Source: Fistulifera solaris (lineage: Eukaryota > Bacillariophyta > Bacillariophyceae > Naviculales > Stauroneidaceae). From it: a stretch of 64,000 nt of DNA. Shown here in pieces: positions 23,401 through 33,460 of the stretch. The notes beneath the pieces are model-generated. The model saw only the letters and a program-made list of their open reading frames with translations, was not told the DNA's origin and searched no databases. The stretch covers positions 2,170,001 through 2,234,000 of the forward strand of contig AP026123.1 of the NCBI GenBank assembly GCA_030295235.1, in the 5' to 3' direction. A program made the translations under genes and the position numbers. The first letter of the stretch is position 1, and each line of letters starts with the position of its first letter.

Positions 23401-24421
23401 CCCATGGCTTTCAAGACAATCACAATGGGAATATCTTCTCCCAACGTATTGTTCTTCAGATAGACCTTGCCGTGTTTGATCAGAATGTACGCTTTCGACT
23501 TGCGTTCCCGCGTCGAAGACGTGATACTCGCACAAACTCCTTTCGCATCTTGTTCGAGAATGACACGATTCTTAGACAATTGTTCTTGTATGAGAATAAC
23601 TTTCTCGACACCCTTGACAATAAAGTAACCGCCGGGATCGTACGGACATTCCTTCATGGCCGCCAAGGCATCGTGTGTCTGATCGCGCAAAAGACACTTT
23701 TTCGATCGCAACATGATGGGAATCCGTCCAATCATGACATTCCGTTTGACGACGGGTTGTCGACCTCGTATGTACCGAACATTGACGTAAATGGGTGCCG
23801 AATAGGTACAATCCCTCAAGCGACATTCGAACGGGGTAATGCTTTTCATCGTATACGAATCTTCTTCAATCGATGGTTCACCGACCCAACACGCTTCATA
23901 TCTTAAGTAGAACTTGGGATCATGTTCGGAACGAATTTCTCTGGCCGAAGCCGATTTGACAATCTGTTGCATTTCCGTTTCGACGAAATAATCAAACGAA
24001 TCAACGTGTTGTCGCAAGAGCGACCGCAATTGTAAAAAGTACGGCAACAATCGCCACTTGTCTTGCACACTGCCGACGGGTGCGTCGTCTATTTGTAAGA
24101 AAGTAGTAGTGTGTGAGAGAAAGGCGGATCCTACAACGATTTTTGTGCATTCTAGTATTTTGACGTACCCGGCGTTTTGGTAGATCCATAGTCACGCCCA
24201 TCTTTCTTTTCTTCTTCATACAAACCCTTCTTTGAATGCCCCAACGGTCGGGAATCGACTTGTTCGATCACGTCTTGTCCGTAAATGTGCTCAAACCCTT
24301 CTTTGGGAAATTGGAGGGGCTCAAAATGATCCTTCCGCCATTGATGCCATTCCTCGCCCCGTGAAGACGTCAAACAAGCCCCCGAAGGAGATGCACGGAC
24401 TTGTCCCCAACGTTCCGTCAT
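20460..24421 (-). CDS. RPC2: DNA-directed RNA polymerase III second-largest subunit
   Basis: Catalytic-core subunit of Pol III, which makes tRNA and 5S RNA. Four exons on the minus strand: 24421-24169, 24088-22042, 21961-21648 and 21579-20460, with GT-AG introns of about 70-80 bases. Motifs in order: [87 protein letters not shown], and at the C-terminus [16 protein letters not shown] (zinc site) with [14 protein letters not shown]. Pol III rather than Pol I or II is indicated by close agreement with human POLR3B throughout. In exon 2 the frame changes at the C run 23232-23235 (one base missing), just after [15 protein letters not shown]; homology resumes at once. About 1,240 aa. Confidence 0.93.
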
Positions 24422-24860
24422 GCTTGTTTCTTTCTAGTTCTTGTCACCACAAAGCATAACTGCAAAATCAATCAATCGCTAGATAGGAAGATACTATTAT
24501 TCGCACTTCCGTTTCAATCTCCCCCAAACGAAGAAGATATATATTTTGCGGTTTGTCAATCGTCGCAGAAAAAAATTGAGTGGTGCTTATTGCCGAAGGA
24601 GGAGCGTGAGTACCGGTAGGGTCAATCAATCGTTATGTGTAGATCGTCACACAAAAGTAAATACTCCTATTTTATACCGGTACGATCGTTTTGGTTTTCG
24701 AAAGGAGGAGCCGACGAAAGCCGAATGCGGTCTATGCGAAGATTATTCGTTTTATTTCCGAACGAATGATGTGTTATTGTGAGTTGTGACGATGAATCAA
24801 AGAGAATAAGAACGTCCTCTTTCAGTAATTGATTTGAAGGACATTTATCAACTAGATAAG
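24422..24860. promoter_or_regulatory. Divergent promoter region between RPC2 and phosphatase
   Basis: 439 bases between two head-to-head starts, so it must hold both promoters. No TATA box or other element can be assigned with confidence. Confidence 0.4.
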
Positions 24861-26375
24861 ATGATGATGTTCCATCGTCACATTGTTTGCCAGGATGATT
24901 TGAAAGTTAGCTTGAAAAGGCCGCTTCTTGCGACGAACCGGCCGTCACTACTTTATTCTCCTTTACGACAGGTTGTGATAGTAATCATGGCTCTTCTCTT
25001 CGTCGCGAGTTTACACATTAATTCTTTACGCAATAACAAGATAATAACAACGGCAGCTTGCTCACCCAAATACATTCATATGGCTCAACGCAACAATGTG
25101 AACGAACAAGGACGTGTTTCCATGACCCTCTCATTTGCCATCGATCGACAGTGTCATGTGACTCCTCTCATTCATTACGGTCGTTCAAACGAAGACGAGA
25201 CGGTTCTCGTAGTCCAAGAATGGCCTCAACAGTTCAATTACACGTCGACGAACGGAACTTTTTACAGTGATGGTTGGTATCACGTCGAACTGCCAAACCT
25301 GGTGGCAGGGGACGAAGTCTACAGGTATCAAATTGCTATCCCAGGAACGACCCAATCTCCACCGACGACGTTCCGTACACCACACTTACCGGGACAGCCT
25401 ACAGCTTTTGCAGTGGTAGGAGATTGGGGTCAAACGGAACACTCCCTTCGAACGATGCAAAAGATTTTGAATGCGACACAACTCACACAACTCATCGTCG
25501 CGGGTGACATGTCGTACGCGGACTCCGATCCGCAACGATGGTTGTCGTGGTTTGAGCTCATGGAACCTTTGTTGAGGACCTTACCAACGCATGTGGCGGT
25601 CGGAAATCACGAAATCGAATGCGATACAGTGACGCGCGATATCTTTGTACCGTACGAACATTACTTCTACAATCCCAATCGCGTGAAGGACGCTGTTACG
25701 TATCCCATCACGCCCGAGTATACAAATTCGTTGTGGCAAAAGAGTTGTTCGACCCCGAGTGAATTTTTGGGGTACTATGTGTACGGCAATTCCTTTTATG
25801 CCTATCGGCACGGTTCGGTACACATCATTGTCTTGAATTCGTACACTTACTCGGGCGTCGGTTCCGAGCAATACAATTGGTTGCAAGAGGAACTGCAAAC
25901 ACGTTTCGATCGAACCGTCACACCGTGGTTGATGGTCGTCTTTCACTGTCCGTTGTATACCACATTCGAGAGTCATGTCGATGAAGTGCAATCGCGAACG
26001 ATGAAACACGCGATGGAACCTCTGTTTGTCAAATACGGTGTCAACTTTGTGATGTCGGGACACGATCATGCGTATCTACGAACCAAATCCATGAAATACG
26101 GTCACGTCGATTCGACTCAACAGTCTCCCATCTATTTCATTGTCGGTGCCGGTGGCAATCGGGAAGGTCATCCACACGGATACCTTCACAACTATCCCGA
26201 AGTCTGGGTGGCCAAACGAGCCATGGTCGATTGGGGTTACGGACAGTGGTGGTTTCCGAATGCTACGCATGCGCATTTCGCGTGGATTCCGGATGGTTTC
26301 GAGGGAGACGACACGGGGGATGATGTCTGGTTTGTCAATCCACACGTCGTTTCGCAACAAGTGTCTTTTTCGTAG
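24861..26375 (+). CDS. Purple acid phosphatase, membrane-anchored or secreted
   Basis: Binuclear metallophosphatase releasing phosphate from organic esters, probably at the cell surface or in the vacuole. Start at ATG 24861 (504 aa). A basic N-terminus precedes a hydrophobic segment (VVIVIMALLFVASL, about residues 38-52), a signal anchor. A fibronectin-like N-terminal domain leads to all five metal-binding motifs: GDWG, GDMSYAD, GNHE, VVFHCP and GHDHAY. The Tyr in GDMSYAD is the residue giving the purple charge-transfer colour. It ends with the usual C-terminal metallophosphatase extension. Single exon, no breaks. Induction by phosphate starvation is common in the family but not visible here. 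Confidence 0.92.
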   Translation: MMMFHRHIVCQDDLKVSLKRPLLATNRPSLLYSPLRQVVIVIMALLFVASLHINSLRNNKIITTAACSPKYIHMAQRNNVNEQGRVSMTLSFAIDRQCHVTPLIHYGRSNEDETVLVVQEWPQQFNYTSTNGTFYSDGWYHVELPNLVAGDEVYRYQIAIPGTTQSPPTTFRTPHLPGQPTAFAVVGDWGQTEHSLRTMQKILNATQLTQLIVAGDMSYADSDPQRWLSWFELMEPLLRTLPTHVAVGNHEIECDTVTRDIFVPYEHYFYNPNRVKDAVTYPITPEYTNSLWQKSCSTPSEFLGYYVYGNSFYAYRHGSVHIIVLNSYTYSGVGSEQYNWLQEELQTRFDRTVTPWLMVVFHCPLYTTFESHVDEVQSRTMKHAMEPLFVKYGVNFVMSGHDHAYLRTKSMKYGHVDSTQQSPIYFIVGAGGNREGHPHGYLHNYPEVWVAKRAMVDWGYGQWWFPNATHAHFAWIPDGFEGDDTGDDVWFVNPHVVSQQVSFS

Positions 26376-27081
26376 TGTAGCGAGTGCGGGTTAAGGCAGC
26401 TATCTTATCGAAAACAAGACCTTTCTCGCCCAGAGAGACTGTTATCGAATCAACGGATTTGACGTGTTAAATTCTCAGGGCAAGTCGATTGTACCTCATC
26501 GAGTGGCAAGACTGGGTCAACTTCTACAGGCTTTCCGATCAAGGCATGAGGAAGTAGCTCTTGCATCAATGAAGGAGTCTAACACTAGCAATTGAATTCC
26601 TGGTAAGCTCTCGCTCTAGCTGAAGCGCTTGAATGCGTAACGGCTGGAAACGTCTAAACTACAAAAAAAGGTATAGTAATTTCAACTTCAAGTCACGAGT
26701 GAGGAGGAAATAGGAAAACGCGACTGAAACTGTGAAAGAATGCTCGTCCTCGATCGCGATGAGAAAAGAAAAAAAGCACCACAAAACGCCTAGACTATGC
26801 AATTATTCTTTCATAAAAATTCTTGTTGAGCTCAAAACGCATCGGGTTCGTTCGACAGCCATTCTTTTGCATCAGTTTGCTTAAAAGTTCGCCGGAATCT
26901 TTGAGCTTGTCTACATTGTGCACTGAAAGTGTGTAGGAGCGGGCTTTCGTAGGAGCAAGAAACATCATTCATCGAATCAAGCGCGCTGGTCCCAGAATGC
27001 GGAGAAGGATCAATTGCTTGCGACTAGGGACTTGTTTGTATCATTCATTTGTAACGAACTTTGATCGATTATCTCATTCCG
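26376..27081. other. Intergenic, no gene recognised
   Basis: Separates the phosphatase and TAZ genes. No open frame, RNA gene or repeat of note was seen. Confidence 0.4.
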
Positions 27082-28292
27082 ATGAGCTCTAAGCAGACGG
27101 CAAACGTGGAGCCTCGGAAATCACGACGTGTGTCAGCGGAAACGATTCCGTTGGTCACTCCCGCTGCAGGTTCACCCAGCAACGAGGGAGAGCGTCAAAA
27201 ATGGACCCTGCCCAACCACTGCGCCTACTCCTTCACGCCGCAAAGTGCGAGGACGATCGATGCCCTGATAAAGAGTGCGCCGGAACGAAGCGACTGTGGC
27301 AACACATCGAGGAATGTCAGGAGGAGAATTGTCCTTTCTCGGATTGCGTCGTCTCTCGTCGCGTTTTAAAGCACTATTTACAATGCAAAAATGCGCAGTG
27401 TTTTATATGTGATCGGAAATCCAGTCGTGAGCCAGCGGCCCAAAAGCGGCACCTTTCCACAGAATCCTCGATGCCGCAGCCAGCGGCGAAAAAACGTACT
27501 TTGCAGCAATCCGCCAAAGCTCAGTCCTCGATCCAAGAAGAGGACGGGAAAGGAGATACAATGCCGGATCAACAGCAGCAACCAGTGGAGACCGGAAAAC
27601 AGGCTTCGGTGCATCAAGAACAACCAGCGAAAGAGGAGACTTCTGTCCAAGAAGCCGAGGAAGCCGAAGAGGAAGGCGATTCAATCCATCAACCAGCGAA
27701 AGCGGATGAACAAGAGTCGCTACAACAACAAGCAGCGGAAGCGGAAGGAGATGCGATTCACCAGAAGCAACCGCCATCAAAAGCTGGAAAACAGACTTCG
27801 ATGCAGCTACAGCAACCAGTGACTTCGGATGAAGAGGCCTCGATGCAATCAAAAGCAGCGGAAGCGGAAGGACGTACAACGAAGCAGCAACAATCCGTCG
27901 AAGCTGAAGAACAGTCTTTGCTGCAACAGCCAACGAAAGCACTTGAACAGGATTCGATGACAGAACAGGTAGGGGTGCAGCAGAAACTGATTCAGAAGCC
28001 GGGCGTAAACTGTCAAGCGTGGAATAAAGGCCAAGGGGCAGAACAGGTTCTGATGGAACAAAAACATGCAATGAAACAGGTTCTGATTCAGCAGCAGAGT
28101 TCGGAATGCCAGGTAATGATGCAACAGCAGCAGTTAGCGAAAGCAACACGACAGGCGCTGATGAAACAAGCACAGCATGAAGGAAACCAGGCTTCGATGC
28201 AACGGCTGTATAGTCGTGGCGTTGAGATTGTTGTTGGCCCAGTGCTGATAGAGATTGCGGAGTCAGGCTCAATCAGGATTTCATACCCGTGA
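27082..28292 (+). CDS. TAZ zinc-finger protein with Gln-rich tail
   Basis: Probable transcriptional co-regulator. The TAZ domain is clear: LLLHAAKCEDDRC, then TKRLWQHIEEC, CPFSDCVVSRRVLKHYLQC and CFICD, giving the repeated His-Cys3 pattern of the CBP/p300 TAZ fold. It is followed by about 280 residues of low-complexity Gln/Glu/Ala sequence with loosely repeated units (such as QQPVETGKQASVHQEQPAK), like an activation or interaction tail. No acetyltransferase or bromodomain is present. An upstream frame from ATG 27082 (PRKSRRVSAETIPLV) would join if one A were missing from the run 27197-27201; otherwise translation starts at ATG 27201. The long minus-strand frame opposite the Gln repeats is a shadow. 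Confidence 0.75.
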
Positions 28293-28471
28293 ATAGCGAT
28301 TGTAGTATCATTTCATATCATTTGTGTATTATCGATTAGGTGTTTGTTTAGTATAATTCATTAAACACAAGAGCATTATCGAAAATGGTACGCATACGAG
28401 CTATGATTTGCTAGCATGTTTCTCTCGTTCTGCGTAGAACACTAATCTACGTCTAGTCCTCTCTAGCATTT

Positions 28472-29978
28472 CTAGCTTTGGTTCGACTCGAAATCTTTGG
28501 GCAACCAATCCATCATTTTGTTGATTGCCTTATTCAAACCATTCTTTTCTACCATACGCTTTTCATCTCCTCGCCACTCGGGATTGCTATCCCATGTAAA
28601 CCACGACACAGCATGGAACCGATCTCCCTGGAACACATCACGTCCGTGTAATGCACGGTAATTATCAACCAGCAATACATCTCCGGGTTCCATCGACAAG
28701 GCGGTAATGTGCTTTTCCGATGCACGTTTGATTTCTTGACAATCCTCCAACGAGAGCGGTTCCATCGTATCCGCATAAAAGACTTCAGTCATACCGACTT
28801 CCGGAACACCACACGGACGTCGATCCCGAAGTTTTCGTGCATGATTGTGAGCATTGTTGAACCATACCGGAAGTCCTGTCACCGGGTGGCGGTTAATGGG
28901 TGATTCGGCAGTTTCGACGGCCTTTACCAATGAAAGAAAACACGTGAGTCAACCAGACCAACAAATCACAAGGCAACTACTATACCATCCAGACACTCAC
29001 CTGCAAACGCCCCGGTTTCCCATCCGCTTCGTAAATCATTTCCAAATCCATATCAAACTTGGGCGCCACCGCCGCATCCACCACACTCTTAAACCCTTCT
29101 TTCACAAATCCCGGCAATGCCGGCGGCAAATCCAAATTACTGACACTGATCCGAATTTGTCGCTCATACAATTTTTCCAACAATTTCGTATCCAATTCGG
29201 CCAAAATGGCGGCTCCGTCCGCCACCAAGAAACGACCACCTCCTTCGGTCGCCTTTTGAAACACACAAAGGCTGCATACGCCGCCGTTCGTTTCGTGGTC
29301 GATTCACAATGCAATCCAATGTAATGCTGTCGCAGACTGGGTTTATTGACTTCTTCGTACAAGGCATCCCGTTCGGAAGCGAATTTGCGCAATCCGGACG
29401 AATGCAAGGGATCCAAGCACGGATCCAAACCGAGGGCTTCGTGCATTTCTCGAAAGCCTGAAACCGATTTCATCAAATCAAAGCCGCGCAACCAAATGGC
29501 GCCGTGTTTGAGTAAGTCGGAACGAATTTGTTCCTTATTGTTCGCAAAATACGCGGCTCCGGCTTGATTGTCGGCGTCCGACGCACGGATTTCGAGGGGA
29601 CAGTGCGGTACTTTGGCGGCTTCTTTTTGAGCTTGCACAATATCGATGCTGCGAAAAGAGTAGATCAGTGAGTAAGAAATGAAGAACGGAAAGAGCAACG
29701 CCATTCGACACGTACTTTTCGGTATTCCATCGCGTCAGAGGACATTCCCACATCCCCGACAAATCAGGCTTGTTCATATCACTCTTCATGAATTCTTCCG
29801 GTAATAATCCGGGTCGATCTTCCCATTCCGGCATGTAACCGGCATCGGGAGCGACGCGTTCGGGGACGATCGTGGTGGCTTGTAAAGAAGTGATGACGGT
29901 CGTTGCACGAGGAACAACAAACGCCGTGACGGCAGGTGCGGTCAAAACAGCGCACAAGGTAGCTAGAGAGTATTTCAT
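28472..29978 (-). CDS. TauD/TfdA-like Fe(II)/2-oxoglutarate dioxygenase, probably plastid-targeted
   Basis: Non-haem iron oxygenase of the TauD (clavaminate synthase-like) fold; substrate unknown. Exons: 29978-29716, 29648-29001 and 28921-28472, GT-AG introns of about 70-80 bases. The leader MKYSLATLCAVLTAPAVTAF is a signal peptide ending in an ASAF-like site (VTAF), the diatom plastid-import signature. Iron ligands are proposed as His and Glu in LHCES and the distal His in RALHGRD; the Arg in GDRFHAVSWF likely binds 2-oxoglutarate. The frame changes at the run 29269-29271 (one T of the coding strand missing), with conserved sequence on both sides. Convergent with the TAZ gene. Confidence 0.8.
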
Positions 29979-30293
29979 AGTTGCTATTGTTGTGTTGTTG
30001 AAGAACGAGAGTATTGAATGGAATGAATAAATCAAGAAAGATTTACCCTCGGCTTTTCGTCTTCGTTGTTGTTTTGTTGCCAATCCGATCCGTCGCGAAG
30101 GTTTCGAGTCAGAAATAGCGGGTGAAAGAGTACAAGGACGTCATCCAGTCACCCGGAACTTGAAGTCGAGAGGTATCTCGTAGCAACGACGGACGGACGC
30201 GGATGACAGACCTACGAATAATGTGCGTTGTTGCATCATCGATCGGCATTCGCATCGTTCGTAGGTTCATTCATTCCTATCATACAATTCAAA

Positions 30294-31920
30294 ATGACAC
30301 AACTTTCATCGTTTCGAGAGATGCTGTTGCTATGCGCGCTCCTGTTGGCGACCGGAGACGCCTTTGTCGTGCCGACGACGCGGTTATTGCGACAAACGGC
30401 TTCACAACGGATGATGTTTCCGGAGATGATGGCCGATTTCACACAAGCCGCATCATCGTCCCAGCTCTTATCGTTCACGGATCAAGGCCAAAATCTTGCC
30501 GGAATTTTCTTTCAAGCCTCCTTGTTGCCCTATTTGCTCTTTCTGTATTTTTTTACAATTCCGCGGCAATCGGTTGAATGATACCGCGAATTTGGGCTTT
30601 CAGTACGTGTTGTTGTTTGTGATTAGTACGATTCCGTCCGGCATTGTCAGTCGGGCCGTCTACGGGACATCATTGGCGAATGTCGATTATTTGCACGGGG
30701 GAGCGGAATCGTTATTGACCGTGGCGAATGTTCTCATTGTACGTAATAGAAGGAATGGAGTTTTGATGTTCGTCCGACGATTCTCACCTTCTTTATCAGG
30801 TTCTAGGTCTCAATTCCGCCATGACACAACAAGAAACAAATCACAGCAAATCACGGAACATTGCGTTGGCAATCGCTGCCGCGTTTACGGGATGTTTGGT
30901 GGCCGGCCCGCAATTGTTGTCGGACCCTCATACTCCCTTCTTGGCCGGAATTGGCAATTTACCCACCGAATGGGTGCAGCAGTTGCCCTTTGTCTTTCAC
31001 AATGAACCCGACAATGCACTCTCCATTCCAACGTGGGCGATTCACTTTTCGTCCGTCTTTGAGTACTTGTTCGCCATGAATTTGGTCTGGCAGTACGCGG
31101 AAGTGACGCAGAACGAGAAATGGAAAGGATTGACGTGGGGCATGCTGCCCTTGCACGCGTCCGGTATTTGTGCTTGTACGTATCACTTTTTCTACAACGA
31201 CCCCAGCTTGCAATTTGTCGTGACCAGTCAAGCCGGTTTGACGCTTTTGGGCAACTTGACGTGCATGATTGCGGCCTTTCGCTTGGCCCGCAGCAATGGA
31301 TGGACGGTGGATGAAATCAATCCGTTTCCCAAGAATCCCACGAGTCCGACGGGGTTGGTGGCCGATGGGATTGCCGCTATGCCGCTACAAACCAAACCCA
31401 TTGAACAGTCCAATGTCGAACTGGCGGCCAAATTGGCCGGTGCGACATTAGTGTCGTCATATCTCATGAAATACGGTGAATTGGGATTGGATGTGCCTTT
31501 CACAGTAAATCCGGCTATAGCGACCGCTATGATTGTGGGAATTCCGGCTATTACGGCTTATCAATACTACAGGAAATCGAGTGGCGGGGAAGGATTCAAA
31601 ATGCCGTCGATGGGAGATTCGGGATTGTCGATGCAAGATGTTAAAAAGTACGGCTTGGCGGGGACTCTGGCGTATGTTTTGACCGAGCTCGCCTTTTGGA
31701 TTGTCGCCTTCCCTGTAGCAGGAACAGCATTGTACCAATCCACGGGCCACTGGCCCGATGTGTTCAACGACAACACCGACCGCGCAGCGGTCCTGGCCTT
31801 ATCTTTGCTGGAGCAAATATTGCGAGGGCGTTTGTTCCTGTCCGTCTGGGTGCCGCTTTAGCCTTGGCACCGTGGGTAGATGAAAATATTCTTAGTCGAA
31901 TGAATAAGTCGTCGGATTAA
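30294..31920 (+). CDS. Plastid membrane protein: DUF3593 + Ycf49-like + DUF1279-like regions
   Basis: Multi-pass protein predicted for the plastid: the leader MTQLSSFREMLLLCALLLAT ends in an ASAF-like GDAF site. Region 1 resembles DUF3593 (ASLLPYLLFLYF, YGTSLANVDYLHGGAESLL). Region 2 is Ycf49-like/DUF2499 (LSIPTWAIHFSSVFEYLFA, KGLTWGMLPLHASGICACT). Region 3 resembles a DUF1279/FAM210-type hairpin (YGLAGTLAYVLTELAFWIV, FVPVRLGAALALAPWV). One intron, 30739-30799. The frame changes at the T run 30548-30554 and at 31797-31798, both consistent with single-base length errors. In cyanobacteria and plants these families are linked to photosynthetic membranes, but the biochemical role is unknown. Confidence 0.75.
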
Positions 31921-33460
31921 AATAACGACCAACACTAACGTGGTTGAATACAAAAAAAAATAAAAGCCTTAGTTTTCATTGACACTAGTGCGGGGTCTTT
32001 TTTGGGATGTGGGCAGGCCTTAGAGGCTTAGAGGACTTGAGGCTACAGTAAAGGCTAAGGCTAGTCTACTACTACCTACTACGTACTTTTTACGAACATA
32101 AACATACTACGGAGTACTCCGTACGATTTTTTGATACGACCCATACCAGTATGGCTCCAAAGCCCAAAGGACAAGGCTTCCCTACTCTCTATAATCGCAA
32201 CTTGGCAGTCTCTCTAGCCAAATGGCAAACGGGCTACGGGCTTTGCTCTTGCTGTTTTGCGTTTTTAGCTTTTCATAAATTTTTGGCGTCCGGTCTTCGT
32301 CTTTACGTTAAAAAAGAATACTGTACCTGGTAAGATGAAAAGTTGGTTGCGTTGCTGGTCCCAAGTCCCAAGTCCCAAACTGCAAACTTCGTCCAAGATT
32401 TCCAAAGTCCCAAGCCCGCAAACCGCATACGTATTAGTAGGCAATAAATACGTAGTTAAAATTTAAAATAGTAAAAAGGTTACAGTCTAGTCGCTATAAC
32501 CGGGATAATATTAACCGGGATGTTCGGTATAACCGGGATGAATTCAGGGCGTGCACCCCATTTATCCTGAACCTTAAATCAATAACTAATATCTGTTAAC
32601 TTATCGTAACAACGAGACTGTTTGATCATCAAATATCCACCCAAGCATCATCTAAGTATCTAAATACGCTATAATCAGGCTTAAAAAGGTCACTTTGGTT
32701 CTTCCTAAGCCGGAGTTGACCTTAAACTGACGGGTTGTATGGGGCTCTAACGAGGGACAGACGGGTCGTTATAACCGGGATGGTCTATAACCGGGATAGA
32801 TCCTCGTCTCGCACCCCCGTCCCACTTATACCGACTAGACTGTACTCCACCTTTATCCTTTATCCTTTATCTGTCATCCGTCGTCAAGGGTCAATAAGGG
32901 TCAACCGCGAAACGGGAACGCTTTTCTGGCAAGTGACAATAGGGCTTTGTTCTTCATCCTTTGCTCTTTTGCACAAATACGGACAAATTCGAAGTCAAAC
33001 TTTAAGAGCGTACCTGGTACCTGGTAACGGACTCCATACTCCATACTCCATCCGCGACCTATGCCCACGCCCAATGCGCAATGCCCAATTGTCAATTGTC
33101 CATGAGACACCTGTTCGATAGGGTACATGTTACATCTACAGTTCTGTATACTGGTTACATTGATTCGGTGCCTGCTTTTTTTGCTATGGGTTTGTACTTT
33201 GTACACTAAGTTAATAAGCTCGCAAGGCGCAGTGTGATGTGATTGCTTGTAAACTGTGACCAGGCCCAACGGCCCCATGCCGCCACGCCACCACGAAAAA
33301 CCGAAAAAGTGCAAATTTCCCCGTCCATTCCGATTCCGCCCCATTCCGCTGTCAACGCTAAAGTTGTCACACTTTTTTCAGCGCCACTAGCCGCCGAACC
33401 AATTTTGTGATCTTCCATAGACCAATTCAATTTTTATAGAAACAAAAAGACAAAACCAGC
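31921..33460. other. Intergenic upstream of cyclase copy 1, rich in micro-duplications
   Basis: No gene. The sequence is dominated by short words repeated two or three times in tandem, such as CCCAAGT at 32360-32380, TTTATCC around 32850-32875 and ACTCCAT at 33031-33052. It contains one pogo-like MITE (separate entry). Confidence 0.6.
32483..32842. mobile_element. pogo-like (Tc1/mariner superfamily) MITE, 360 bp
   Basis: Imperfect terminal inverted repeats of about 20-25 bp: left end CAGTCTAGTCGCTATAAC, right end on the other strand CAGTCTAGTCGGTATAAG. Each is flanked by TA (32481-32482 and 32843-32844), the target duplication of Tc1/mariner elements. CAGT termini with a TATAACCGGG-like inner part resemble pogo/Tigger ends. 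Inside are five copies of (A/T)TAACCGGGAT at 32496, 32511, 32529, 32771 and 32787, clustered near both ends, as expected of subterminal transposase-binding repeats. No transposase is encoded. Confidence 0.75.

Noticed and set aside
23289-23906. 205-codon plus-strand open frame
   Set aside because: Lies wholly inside RPC2 exon 2 on the other strand, where homology to Pol III is unmistakable.
27403-28272. 289-codon minus-strand open frame opposite the TAZ gene
   Set aside because: It mirrors the Gln-repeat codons of the plus-strand gene; no start context or family.
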